Below, piece by piece: positions 28,440 through 36,573 of a stretch of 64,000 nt of DNA. The position numbers and the translations under genes are program-made. Each line of letters begins with the position of its first letter. The first letter of the stretch is position 1. This DNA comes from CAZYME01 sp964648115 (GTDB lineage Bacteria; Pseudomonadota; Gammaproteobacteria; Legionellales; Legionellaceae): assembly GCA_964648115.1 (NCBI GenBank), contig CAZYME010000001.1, forward strand, positions 62,001 to 126,000. Direction: 5' to 3'. The notes beneath the pieces are model-generated. The model was not told the DNA's origin. It saw only the letters and a program-made list of their open reading frames with translations, and did no database searches.

Positions 28440-29538
28440 GACCATATCATTAATAATAGCTAGTTTGATGTCGCTAACTCCGATTATTCACGCGGAAACA
28501 GCCGCTATGGCTCAAACAAAAACCAAACTAAGACAATTAGATCTTAAAATTAGTCATCTACAACAAATCTTAAATAGCGCCCATGATAAAACTGCCGCAC
28601 TTAGCCAGGAACTCGCTAACACGGAAAAAAAAATTAGTATGGGGGTACAAGAACTACATAACATCCAAGAAAGTTTAGGAGATAAACAACATAAAATTGG
28701 TGAGTTGGAAAAACAAGGCGTTGCATTGCGTGAACAGCTACAAACACAACAATCTTTGCTAGCTAAGCACGTGCGTGCCCGTTATACAATGGGTGAGTTT
28801 CAACCATTAAAATGGTTGCTAAATCAAGATAATCCGGCCACAACCAGTCGCTTGCTGACGTTTTATCAATATGTAGTAAAATCGCGTCAACATATTATCG
28901 ACCATGTGCAAGAAACTAAAAATCATCTTGCACTAAATCAAGATACGTTGCAGCAGGAAATTACCGAGCAAAAAAAACTACAACACATTTTAAGCCAACA
29001 TCAGCAAAAACTTGAACAAGAAAAACTGTACAGTACCGCAATTATTCAAACGTTAAATAAAGACATTCTAAGTCAACAACAAGAATTAACCGAGTCACAG
29101 CAGAACAAAGACAACTTGTCACGCTTACTCAAATCACTTACTCAGCAAAGTATTACGCAAACGCAACGACCATTCTTGTATGCACGCACAAAACTTCCAA
29201 GGCCCATCAATACAAGGGGAGGCAACTTACAAAAAATCAATCAAGGCTTGGTTTTTTATGCTCGGGAAGGAACGCCTGTTGCCGCAGTTTACTCAGGAAA
29301 AGTTGTTTTTAGCGACTGGTTAAAAGGTTATGGTTTGTTATTAATTATCGACCATGGACAAGGCTTTATGACGTTATACGCTCATAACCAATCCTTATTC
29401 AAACGAAAAGGAGATACCGTATCCCAAGGTGAACAAATTGCTACTGTTGGACATAGCGGTGGACTTAAACAAAACGGTCTATACTTTGAGATAAGAAGGA
29501 GTGGAAAAGCAATTCCACCGCTTGCGTGGCTGTCTTGA
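28426..29538 (+). CDS. EnvC-like murein hydrolase activator (degenerate M23 domain)
   Basis: Periplasmic coiled-coil protein that in E. coli activates amidases AmiA/B at the septum. It has a signal peptide ending near HAETA, a long coiled coil (about 30-240, LDLKISHLQQILNSAHDKTA ...), and a C-terminal LytM/M23 domain (from about 260, NQGLVFYAREGTPVAAVYSG). The zinc ligands HxxxD and HxH of active M23 peptidases are missing (NGLYFEIR where HLHFE is expected), which is normal for EnvC-type activators. 370 aa. Sits between gpmI and ctpA. Confidence 0.9.
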   Translation: MLRTKTISLIIASLMSLTPIIHAETAAMAQTKTKLRQLDLKISHLQQILNSAHDKTAALSQELANTEKKISMGVQELHNIQESLGDKQHKIGELEKQGVALREQLQTQQSLLAKHVRARYTMGEFQPLKWLLNQDNPATTSRLLTFYQYVVKSRQHIIDHVQETKNHLALNQDTLQQEITEQKKLQHILSQHQQKLEQEKLYSTAIIQTLNKDILSQQQELTESQQNKDNLSRLLKSLTQQSITQTQRPFLYARTKLPRPINTRGGNLQKINQGLVFYAREGTPVAAVYSGKVVFSDWLKGYGLLLIIDHGQGFMTLYAHNQSLFKRKGDTVSQGEQIATVGHSGGLKQNGLYFEIRRSGKAIPPLAWLS

Positions 29539-29638
29539 TTGCTTTGAACATGTGAGTTGCCATCAACGAGCTCTTGAATACAAACAATAATAATGGACGG
29601 CATGGCTGCTAAAACAGACCTTGCTCGAGGAGGATTTC

Positions 29639-30961
29639 ATGCTCAGCAAAAAATTGTACCGTAATGCAATGATAACTGTTTTTACGGCCCTTCCTCTTTT
29701 CTCCTCACAAGCATTCGCAGAGGAAGAAAATACACAACCATCGCCGCAACGTGTTCCCATGGAAGACGTACAACGTTTTTCTAACGCTATTAGCGAAATT
29801 AAAAAATACTATGTGAAGCCCATCAGTGACAAAGAACTCTTTGACAATGCTATCCGCGGTATGCTGAATGGCTTGGATCCACATTCAAGCTACCTTGATG
29901 AGGACGATTTCAAAGAGTTACAAACTGCTACAAATGGCGAATTTGGTGGTTTAGGTCTTGAAGTCACCATGGAGGAAGGTGTGGTAAAAGTAGTAACACC
30001 GCTTGTGGATACACCCGCTTTTAAAGCCGGAGTCAAAGCAGGAGATTACATTATTAAGCTAGGCCCAAAATCAGTACAGGGATTAGAACTAAAGGATGCC
30101 GTCAATTTAATGCGTGGTAAACCCGGCAGTACCATTGATTTAACTATCCTTCGCAAAGGGCAAAACAAACCTTTAAATTTTACGCTAGTGCGCGAAAAAA
30201 TCATGATTAAAAGCGTAAAAAGTAAATTACTTGATAATAAGTATGGCTACATACGCCTAACACAATTTCAAGTCTTAACAGACAAAGACATGGAGCAAGC
30301 GATCGCACAGCTTAAACAACAAGCGGGCGGCCAATTAAGAGGCTTAGTACTCGATTTACGCAATAACCCAGGGGGGCTTTTAGACTCTGCTATTCAAGTC
30401 TCTGACGCATTCCTTGATAAGGATAAAAAAGGCAATGCAGAAATGATTGTGTACACTCAAGGCCGTTTGCCTGGCTCAAAATTCACAGCCATGGCTAATC
30501 CAGGGGATATTCTTGACAATGCCCCAATTGTTGTTCTCATCAATAATGGCTCAGCATCCGCATCTGAAATTGTTGCTGGAGCTCTTAAAGACAATAAACG
30601 AGCGATTATTCTTGGCACTAGAAGCTTTGGCAAAGGCTCCGTACAAACTGTCTTACCATTAGATAATAAACGCGGAATAAAGCTAACAACTGCACTTTAT
30701 TTCACCCCAGCGGGTACATCGATCCAAGCTAAGGGGATTACACCTGACATCGTAGTAGAGGAAGTCACCGTGCCAACTGCAGACGATAGTAAGAAAAATT
30801 TCTCAGGTTTTGCTGAAGCAGATTTAAATGGCCACATAATCAATAAAAACGAAGAAAAAACCGCTAAAACCACTAGCGATGAGCAAAATTTGATCCACGA
30901 AGACTATCAACTTTATGCAGCCTTAACCATCCTCAAGGGGCTAGCTGTAGCACATCAATAA
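29639..30961 (+). CDS. ctpA: C-terminal processing serine protease (S41 family)
   Basis: Periplasmic Ser/Lys-dyad protease with signal peptide (NAMITVFTALPLFSSQAFA), a PDZ domain (about 95-180, GGLGLEVTMEEGVVKVVTPL) and the S41 catalytic core with Ser in NGSASASEIVAGAL and Lys in SFGKGSVQT. 440 aa. Start at 29639 chosen because a perfect AGGAGG lies 5 nt upstream; a TTG six codons earlier would include that site. Linked to EnvC, consistent with roles in envelope or peptidoglycan-enzyme turnover. Confidence 0.94.
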   Translation: MLSKKLYRNAMITVFTALPLFSSQAFAEEENTQPSPQRVPMEDVQRFSNAISEIKKYYVKPISDKELFDNAIRGMLNGLDPHSSYLDEDDFKELQTATNGEFGGLGLEVTMEEGVVKVVTPLVDTPAFKAGVKAGDYIIKLGPKSVQGLELKDAVNLMRGKPGSTIDLTILRKGQNKPLNFTLVREKIMIKSVKSKLLDNKYGYIRLTQFQVLTDKDMEQAIAQLKQQAGGQLRGLVLDLRNNPGGLLDSAIQVSDAFLDKDKKGNAEMIVYTQGRLPGSKFTAMANPGDILDNAPIVVLINNGSASASEIVAGALKDNKRAIILGTRSFGKGSVQTVLPLDNKRGIKLTTALYFTPAGTSIQAKGITPDIVVEEVTVPTADDSKKNFSGFAEADLNGHIINKNEEKTAKTTSDEQNLIHEDYQLYAALTILKGLAVAHQ

Positions 30962-31081
30962 AGTTACGAAGGGATGGCGAGAACAGTATAATAGTGGGGT
31001 GGGTAAAGGAGCAAAAGCGACCTGCCCACCAACGCTCATAATCAATAAGCGGGCATGCTGGGGCCAAGCGGGACTATCTGA

Positions 31082-31087
31082 TATAAT
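31082..31087 (+). promoter_or_regulatory. -10 box upstream of the adenosine-deaminase-like gene
   Basis: A perfect TATAAT lies 30 bp before the ATG. No good -35 is visible. An imperfect inverted repeat (GGTGGGTAAAGGAGC ... GACCTGCCCACC) at about 31000-31030 lies upstream. Confidence 0.4.
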
Positions 31088-31117
31088 ACACGCCTATCTT
31101 AATATGTAGCAATCATC

Positions 31118-32638
31118 ATGCGCATTCTTAAATTTTTTGCCCTCTCGTTCTTAGTTAGTATTTTCTCATCGGCTAAAGCAAACGTTGATACGCATTTTGC
31201 AACCATCAAATCAGATCCCAAAGCTCTTTATACGTTTTTTAAAGAAATGCCTAAAGGGGGAGAGCTGCATTATCACCTTGCTGGAGGAGCTTATCCTGAG
31301 GCTATGTTAGCTTTGGCGACAAAAACAAACTACTGCCTAAACTCAAAAAACCAAATCATCAGTAAAACCCTGCCATGCGATGATGTAGAAACCCTAACTC
31401 TTGCAAAAAAACCCGAACTGCATCCCACCATTATTCGTGCTTGGTCAATGGAAGAATTTACGCCTACCCAAGAATCTGCCCATGATCATTTTTTCGCGAG
31501 CTTTTTGAAATTTATGCCTATTGTGATTGATTTTAGCCCTCAGTTGCTCGCAGAGGTTCTTCAACGAGCAGCAAGCCAACACGAGCTGTACTTAGAAATT
31601 ATGATAATGCCTGACAATGGCAAAGCCGCCACATTTAGCTCTCTATTAAGCGACTCGATGAGTTATGCTGAAAAGCAACGCGTACTATTAGCAGATAACC
31701 ATTTCCAAGAAAATCTTAATCATACCGTTAAAGAAAGTAATCAAATTCTGCAACAAGCTCGTCAAGAACTAGGATGTAGTAAGAGGCCACAAGCAGAAGC
31801 GTGCTCCATCACAGTTAAATTCCAGTATTATATCTTACGTGAACAATCTCTAAATAAAGTATTTGCCCAAGCTCTTAATGGATTCGCCGCGGCCAACATT
31901 TCAAAAGACATTGTAGGGGTCAATTTAGTACAAGCTGAGGATGGCGCAATTTCCTTGCGCAATTATCAACAGCAAATGCAAATTTTTAAATTTCTGCATG
32001 CAGCTTATCCAAACGTTAAGATTGCCCTACATGCCGGGGAGTTAACCCCCGCGCTGGTACCTTCCACCGAGCTAAATTTTCATATCCATGATGCCATCTT
32101 CATAGGACACGCTAACCGTATAGGCCATGGTGTGGATATTACTCACGAAAAAGAGCCAGAGTCCCTTTTAAAGCACATGGCAAGCAAGCCTATTCCAGTT
32201 GAAATCAATTTAACGAGCAATCGTAAAATTCTAAATATTACCGGCAAAGAACATCCTTTAAATTACTATCTAGCGCACCACGTTCCCGTAGTACTTTCTA
32301 CAGACGACGAAGGTGTACTGCGTACTAATTTAACGCATGAATATGTTGAAGCAGTTATAAACCAGCATCTTGATTACGCATCGATAAAAACCATCAATCG
32401 CAACGCATTAACATACAGCTTCTTGCCCGGGGAAAATTTGTGGGTGGATCCTAGTAAACATATCCCCATACCAGCATGCCTAAATTTAACCAGTCTTACG
32501 TGTCATAAATTTATTAAAAAAAATGAAAAGGCTCGCTTACAATGGAAACTAGAGAAAAAGTTAGCCGCTTTTGAAAGAAAATTTAATACATCGTTCCTTC
32601 GCCCCGCGAGTGGAGAAGGTGCTCGACAGGGCAGGTGA
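31118..32638 (+). CDS. Secreted adenosine deaminase-like metallohydrolase
   Basis: Metal-dependent deaminase of the ADA/ADGF superfamily with an N-terminal signal peptide (LKFFALSFLVSIFSSAKA), so exported to the periplasm or beyond. Zinc-site and catalytic motifs in order: GGELHYHLAGGAYPE (HxH), ALHAGEL (His/Glu), GHANRIGHGVD (His), EINLTSNR and VVLSTDDEG (Asp-Asp). This resembles eukaryotic ADGF/CECR1 more than cytosolic Add. 506 aa. Likely substrates are adenosine or related nucleosides. The final residues (about RPASGEGARQGR) are encoded by a dispersed repeat element, so the natural C-terminus has been replaced or extended. Confidence 0.87.
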   Translation: MRILKFFALSFLVSIFSSAKANVDTHFATIKSDPKALYTFFKEMPKGGELHYHLAGGAYPEAMLALATKTNYCLNSKNQIISKTLPCDDVETLTLAKKPELHPTIIRAWSMEEFTPTQESAHDHFFASFLKFMPIVIDFSPQLLAEVLQRAASQHELYLEIMIMPDNGKAATFSSLLSDSMSYAEKQRVLLADNHFQENLNHTVKESNQILQQARQELGCSKRPQAEACSITVKFQYYILREQSLNKVFAQALNGFAAANISKDIVGVNLVQAEDGAISLRNYQQQMQIFKFLHAAYPNVKIALHAGELTPALVPSTELNFHIHDAIFIGHANRIGHGVDITHEKEPESLLKHMASKPIPVEINLTSNRKILNITGKEHPLNYYLAHHVPVVLSTDDEGVLRTNLTHEYVEAVINQHLDYASIKTINRNALTYSFLPGENLWVDPSKHIPIPACLNLTSLTCHKFIKKNEKARLQWKLEKKLAAFERKFNTSFLRPASGEGARQGR

Positions 32639-32735
32639 GGGGTGATTAAAAAAACACAATAAAAAATGTATTTTTTTAATTAATCTACCCTCACCTGCCC
32701 TGCCGGGCAACCTCTCCCATCAATGGGCGAGGAAA
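32593..32735. repeat. Dispersed palindromic repeat, family A copy 3
   Basis: GTTCCTTCGCCCCGCGAGTG ... GCTCGACAGGGCAGGTGAGG is mirrored by CTACCCTCACCTGCCCTGCC ... CCTCTCCCATCAATGGGCGA. The arms flank an AT-rich centre of about 45 bp. It overlaps the last 15 codons or so of the deaminase gene and ends about 120 bp before icmH. Confidence 0.75.
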
Positions 32736-32785
32736 CTACGATTGCGCTCCGCTCAAAAACAGCAACTCCCTATCATTATCCTCCT

Positions 32786-32834
32786 CTTATCGACAACACA
32801 TAAGAGATAACGTATTATCTTTTAGAACGATAAG
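32786..32834. promoter_or_regulatory. Nested dyads upstream of icmH
   Basis: CTTATCG (32786-32792) pairs with CGATAAG (32828-32834), and inside them AGATAA-CGTA-TTATCT (32805-32820) forms a second dyad. All are GATAA-type half-sites within 75 bp of the icmH start. This could be an operator for the icmHF operon; no known regulator is assigned. Confidence 0.35.
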
Positions 32835-32858
32835 CTCACATCCACTTGGAGTTAGGCC

Positions 32859-33656
32859 ATGTCAGCCGAGCCTTATTCGGCCTCTCTTGTAAGCCGATTT
32901 ACAATACCAGGCAACTTCCCAGTTCCTCAGGGTTATTATCGATCGAAGCTATTTATTAACTCGTCGACAACTAATCCTTTGGTTGCAGCAGCAGGGCCTT
33001 TGTTATCCCTGTTAGAAAGACTATGCGTCAGCCCAACACTCCCACCCATTGCTAGTATCCGCGACAACATTGAACACGAGCTTCATGCGTTCCATAGTAG
33101 ACTTGCCGGTCAAGGTTATGCCGATGAATTTGTGGTCATTGCGTGTTACCTGCTAAGCGCCACAATCGATGAACTACTAGGCAAAAATTACATTCGTCTC
33201 TATGGCCAACCAGCTGAATTCAAAGCATTCACCCCCTTATCCCATAGTGACGATGTAGGTCCACAACGTCGATTTTTTGACATTATTAATCATATCAAAG
33301 AGCGTATAAACCAATACCTGGATCTATTAGAACTAGCTTACTATTGCTTAATTGCAGGTTTCGAAGGAGAACAACATTTACGGCCTGATGGCAGGCAAAC
33401 CCTCGACAATCTTATTGAAGAATTATACCAACTCATATTACAAAATCGCGCCAACAAACCGCATCGGCTTTTTAAAGAGCAACCCAACACCATACCCGAG
33501 CCGAAAAACCACAAGCGCATTATCGTCTCTACACTGATAGCCTTAAGTACGCTTATCTCAGTCTATTTTGTTAGCCACACATTACTTGAACATAAAGCCA
33601 AAACTGTTTTGCTTGCGCATACAGCCCTCGCCAATAATATGGAAAATAATGGATAA
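32859..33656 (+). CDS. icmH: Dot/Icm protein IcmH (DotU)
   Basis: Inner-membrane protein that with IcmF stabilises the Dot/Icm core and helps its polar assembly; homologous to TssL of type VI systems. At 265 aa it has a mostly helical cytoplasmic DotU domain (about 40-200, with the family pattern YVIACYLLSATIDELLG-like and LDLLELAYYCLIAGFEGEQH) and one C-terminal membrane helix (about 228-250, IVSTLIALSTLISVYFVSH). It is the first gene of icmHF, overlapping icmF by 8 bp. Confidence 0.94.
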   Translation: MSAEPYSASLVSRFTIPGNFPVPQGYYRSKLFINSSTTNPLVAAAGPLLSLLERLCVSPTLPPIASIRDNIEHELHAFHSRLAGQGYADEFVVIACYLLSATIDELLGKNYIRLYGQPAEFKAFTPLSHSDDVGPQRRFFDIINHIKERINQYLDLLELAYYCLIAGFEGEQHLRPDGRQTLDNLIEELYQLILQNRANKPHRLFKEQPNTIPEPKNHKRIIVSTLIALSTLISVYFVSHTLLEHKAKTVLLAHTALANNMENNG

Positions 33657-36573
33657 ATCTTTACATGCGTTGTGTGACGCTTTAAAAAAAATACTCTGGC
33701 AACTAAAACCACAACATAATGCCCTGTCTTTCTTAATCCTTACCGGCAAAGATAATCAGGGTAAAACAACCCTATTACGCCAAAGTCACCTTGAGCATAT
33801 TACAGTAGATGCTGAACGCGGGGCTGATATTTATTATAATCAACATGGAGTTATTGTTGAGCTTGGTGAATCTTGGCTTAATCACAGCAAAAATCTCTTA
33901 CAATATACGCTTAAACAATTGAATCGCTGCCATCGCACCCTAAAAATTAGCGGTATTATTTTATGCGTAGACATCAATGAGCTATTAATTTCAGAACCAC
34001 TACAATTTGCTGAGCACAGCAAAGCTCATACTCAGTTACTAGCCCGTTTTGGATCAAGTTTAAATTACCGTATTGATGCCGCCATTGTGTTTACTAAATT
34101 GGATGCCTTAGCCGGTTTTTGTGAATTTTTTCAAAATGAGCATCCATCTGATCTACAAAAACCCCTTGGTTTTTCTCTGGATTGGAACACACGGCAAGGT
34201 AAACTGCATAGTAATCTCAAGGCTAAATTTGAGCAATTCATCGAAGTCATAGGGCAGCAAGTTATTCATAAAATGCACCCTGCTCGCTCCAGTGTTAAAC
34301 GCACACTCATCCGAGAGTTTCCTTTGCAATTGGCGAGTTTAGGAAGAGCTATCCAAGTTTTTGTACAAACAATATCGCCAAAATTATTTCGTGTTCAATC
34401 GCTTTATTTTACAAGTGGGGAGCAAGGAGGAATTAGTGTAGACCGCCTTAATAAAAAAATTCAGCATGAGTATGCATTAACCGTGCAAGATAAATTTCCT
34501 CAATCCATAAACCATCGCGCTTATTTCATTGAAGGCACCTTACAAGCGTTTCAAGCACATACTAAACGTCATCCACCCCAGATCACTTTGTCGCATAAAT
34601 GGATTACTGGAGCGATGGCTGGAACCGTTTGCTTATCTATCATGTGGATAGGCTCCCAGCACTTAAAGTCTGCACGTTCGTTAGATAAAGTGAGCCAAGA
34701 ACTACTAACCTATGATGCACTAGTCGGTAAAAGCCAAAGTGACCCCTCAGCACTTTATCACCTAACAAAAGCCTCTACCGTGCTAGAGCGCTTAACAGCT
34801 CACTCGATATTTTTACCGAACATTCAACAGTTGAAGACACAGCTCAATTTGCATACCAAGCAAAATCTACAGGGAAATTTTTTACCAACAATGCTTGCTG
34901 ATATCGAGCAAACCATTATTGATACTAGACAAACTCAAGCGGCTCGCTATCAAGCCTTAAAAATTTATTTGATGCTGGGTGAGCCTGCTCAATTTTCACA
35001 ACCTGAGGTTTTATCGTGGTTTCAAGAGCATTGGCAAAAAGATTTAACACCTGAAAATTTACAAAAAAGGCTAGCCTTACTAAAACAAGCTTTACGTCAA
35101 CCTTTGCAACCTATTACCATCAATCGGCAAATCGTAAGTGATGTTAGAAATTATTTAAATGCTTTGCCGGCAAGTTATTTATATTACACCCTGGCTAAGG
35201 ATGCCTTTCCTCAAGAGCGCCAATCTTTGGTTGTAGATGGTTTCGATTTAACCGATAAAGAAATACCTGTTTATTTTACTAAATCAGGTTTTCAACAAGT
35301 CATCGCCAAGTTACCCGCAATAGGGGCTAAACTACAAGAAGATAATTGGGTACTGGCTCGCCAAGATCTCAAAGATTTACCCACGCTGCTTCAACAAGCA
35401 TATTGTTACGAATATGTTGTCTGGTGGCAAAATTTTATGCGCCGAAGTACCCCGCTACATTTCCAAGATTACCAACAAGCTCGGAGACTAATGCAAGCCC
35501 TGCATCAATCGGATGCTGTGAGTAAACTAGTTAACTTAATACAGCAGCAAACGAGTCCAGAACTAGGGGCGAATGCAAGCTTATTTAACCAAGAAATTGC
35601 GAGCAAATTTACTGAGCTTAGTTTAATGAGTCAGTCAGCTGTTCGTGACGTCACTTTAAACATGAATGAGTTGGAAAAATTCCTTACGACCTTATCTATG
35701 GTAAATGATCAGGGTAGGACAGCGTTTACTTTAGCCAAAGCTCGCTTTGAGGGTGATACATTAGCCAACCCACTTAGTGCGCTTTATAACTACGTTCACC
35801 AATTACCAGAACCAATCTCCACATGGTCAAAACAAGTGGCGGATGATACCTGGTATATTTTAATTAATGACGCAAGGAATCACATCAATCAGCAATGGCA
35901 ACAAACTGTCATTCGTGACTATCAATACAGCATTGCGAGACGCTATCCCTTTGATGCAGCGCAGACACAAGAAGTGGCCATCCCAGATTTTGATCGCTTT
36001 TTTTCACGCCATGGAGTACTTAATAACTTTGTTGAACAATATCTGAAACCCTTTTTAGATACGTCGCAAGCTCAATGGCAGCTCAAAGAATTAAATAACT
36101 ATGTATTACCTATTTCTGCAGACATGATAAATGAATTAATCCGCGCCAACGTTATTAGTAATATGTTTTTCCCTGAGCAAAGTGAAACAAGTAAAATTGA
36201 ATTTAGCTTACAAAAAGTAAACTTAGATCCGGTTGTTGCTAACCTCCAATTGGTTATTGGCAGCACCAAGCTAAGCGATACCCAAGATAGCGACTCCATA
36301 ACCAGCTTCCACTGGCCACAACCCAATGCCAGACTGACACTGAACTCCATTGAAGGTAATCATTACGAATTAGAAGAACTCGGCCCATGGGCTTTCTTTA
36401 AAATGTTACAAAAAGTGAATGTTCTAGTAGATGATCAAGATAGCTCTAACCTACAAATTCTTTTTGAAGTAAATGGCAATTCGGGGCGTTATGCTTTGAA
36501 AACACAAAATCAGATCAACCCCTTTATTCCGGGTATTTTGAATGGGTTTGTATTGAATGAATCGATTGCTTAA
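33649..36573 (+). CDS. icmF: Dot/Icm protein IcmF
   Basis: Large inner-membrane partner of DotU, homologous to TssM. The start at 33649 (MDKSLHALC) overlaps the icmH stop by 8 bp and gives 974 aa; the longer frame start lies inside icmH. An N-terminal GTPase-like domain carries a P-loop GKDNQGKT (about residues 35-42), followed by a membrane helix near 325 (WITGAMAGTVCLSIMWIGSQ) and a long periplasmic helical region. The C-terminus overlaps the convergent icmB by 4 bp. Confidence 0.94.
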   Translation: MDKSLHALCDALKKILWQLKPQHNALSFLILTGKDNQGKTTLLRQSHLEHITVDAERGADIYYNQHGVIVELGESWLNHSKNLLQYTLKQLNRCHRTLKISGIILCVDINELLISEPLQFAEHSKAHTQLLARFGSSLNYRIDAAIVFTKLDALAGFCEFFQNEHPSDLQKPLGFSLDWNTRQGKLHSNLKAKFEQFIEVIGQQVIHKMHPARSSVKRTLIREFPLQLASLGRAIQVFVQTISPKLFRVQSLYFTSGEQGGISVDRLNKKIQHEYALTVQDKFPQSINHRAYFIEGTLQAFQAHTKRHPPQITLSHKWITGAMAGTVCLSIMWIGSQHLKSARSLDKVSQELLTYDALVGKSQSDPSALYHLTKASTVLERLTAHSIFLPNIQQLKTQLNLHTKQNLQGNFLPTMLADIEQTIIDTRQTQAARYQALKIYLMLGEPAQFSQPEVLSWFQEHWQKDLTPENLQKRLALLKQALRQPLQPITINRQIVSDVRNYLNALPASYLYYTLAKDAFPQERQSLVVDGFDLTDKEIPVYFTKSGFQQVIAKLPAIGAKLQEDNWVLARQDLKDLPTLLQQAYCYEYVVWWQNFMRRSTPLHFQDYQQARRLMQALHQSDAVSKLVNLIQQQTSPELGANASLFNQEIASKFTELSLMSQSAVRDVTLNMNELEKFLTTLSMVNDQGRTAFTLAKARFEGDTLANPLSALYNYVHQLPEPISTWSKQVADDTWYILINDARNHINQQWQQTVIRDYQYSIARRYPFDAAQTQEVAIPDFDRFFSRHGVLNNFVEQYLKPFLDTSQAQWQLKELNNYVLPISADMINELIRANVISNMFFPEQSETSKIEFSLQKVNLDPVVANLQLVIGSTKLSDTQDSDSITSFHWPQPNARLTLNSIEGNHYELEELGPWAFFKMLQKVNVLVDDQDSSNLQILFEVNGNSGRYALKTQNQINPFIPGILNGFVLNESIA

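Noticed and set aside
29382..29760. Small minus-strand frames between the envC-like gene and ctpA
   Set aside because: They overlap the ends of two good plus-strand genes and have no supporting signals.
33568..33648. Longer N-terminus for IcmF
   Set aside because: It would overlap icmH by 89 bp; the ATG at 33649 gives the normal ATGGATAA overlap and family length.
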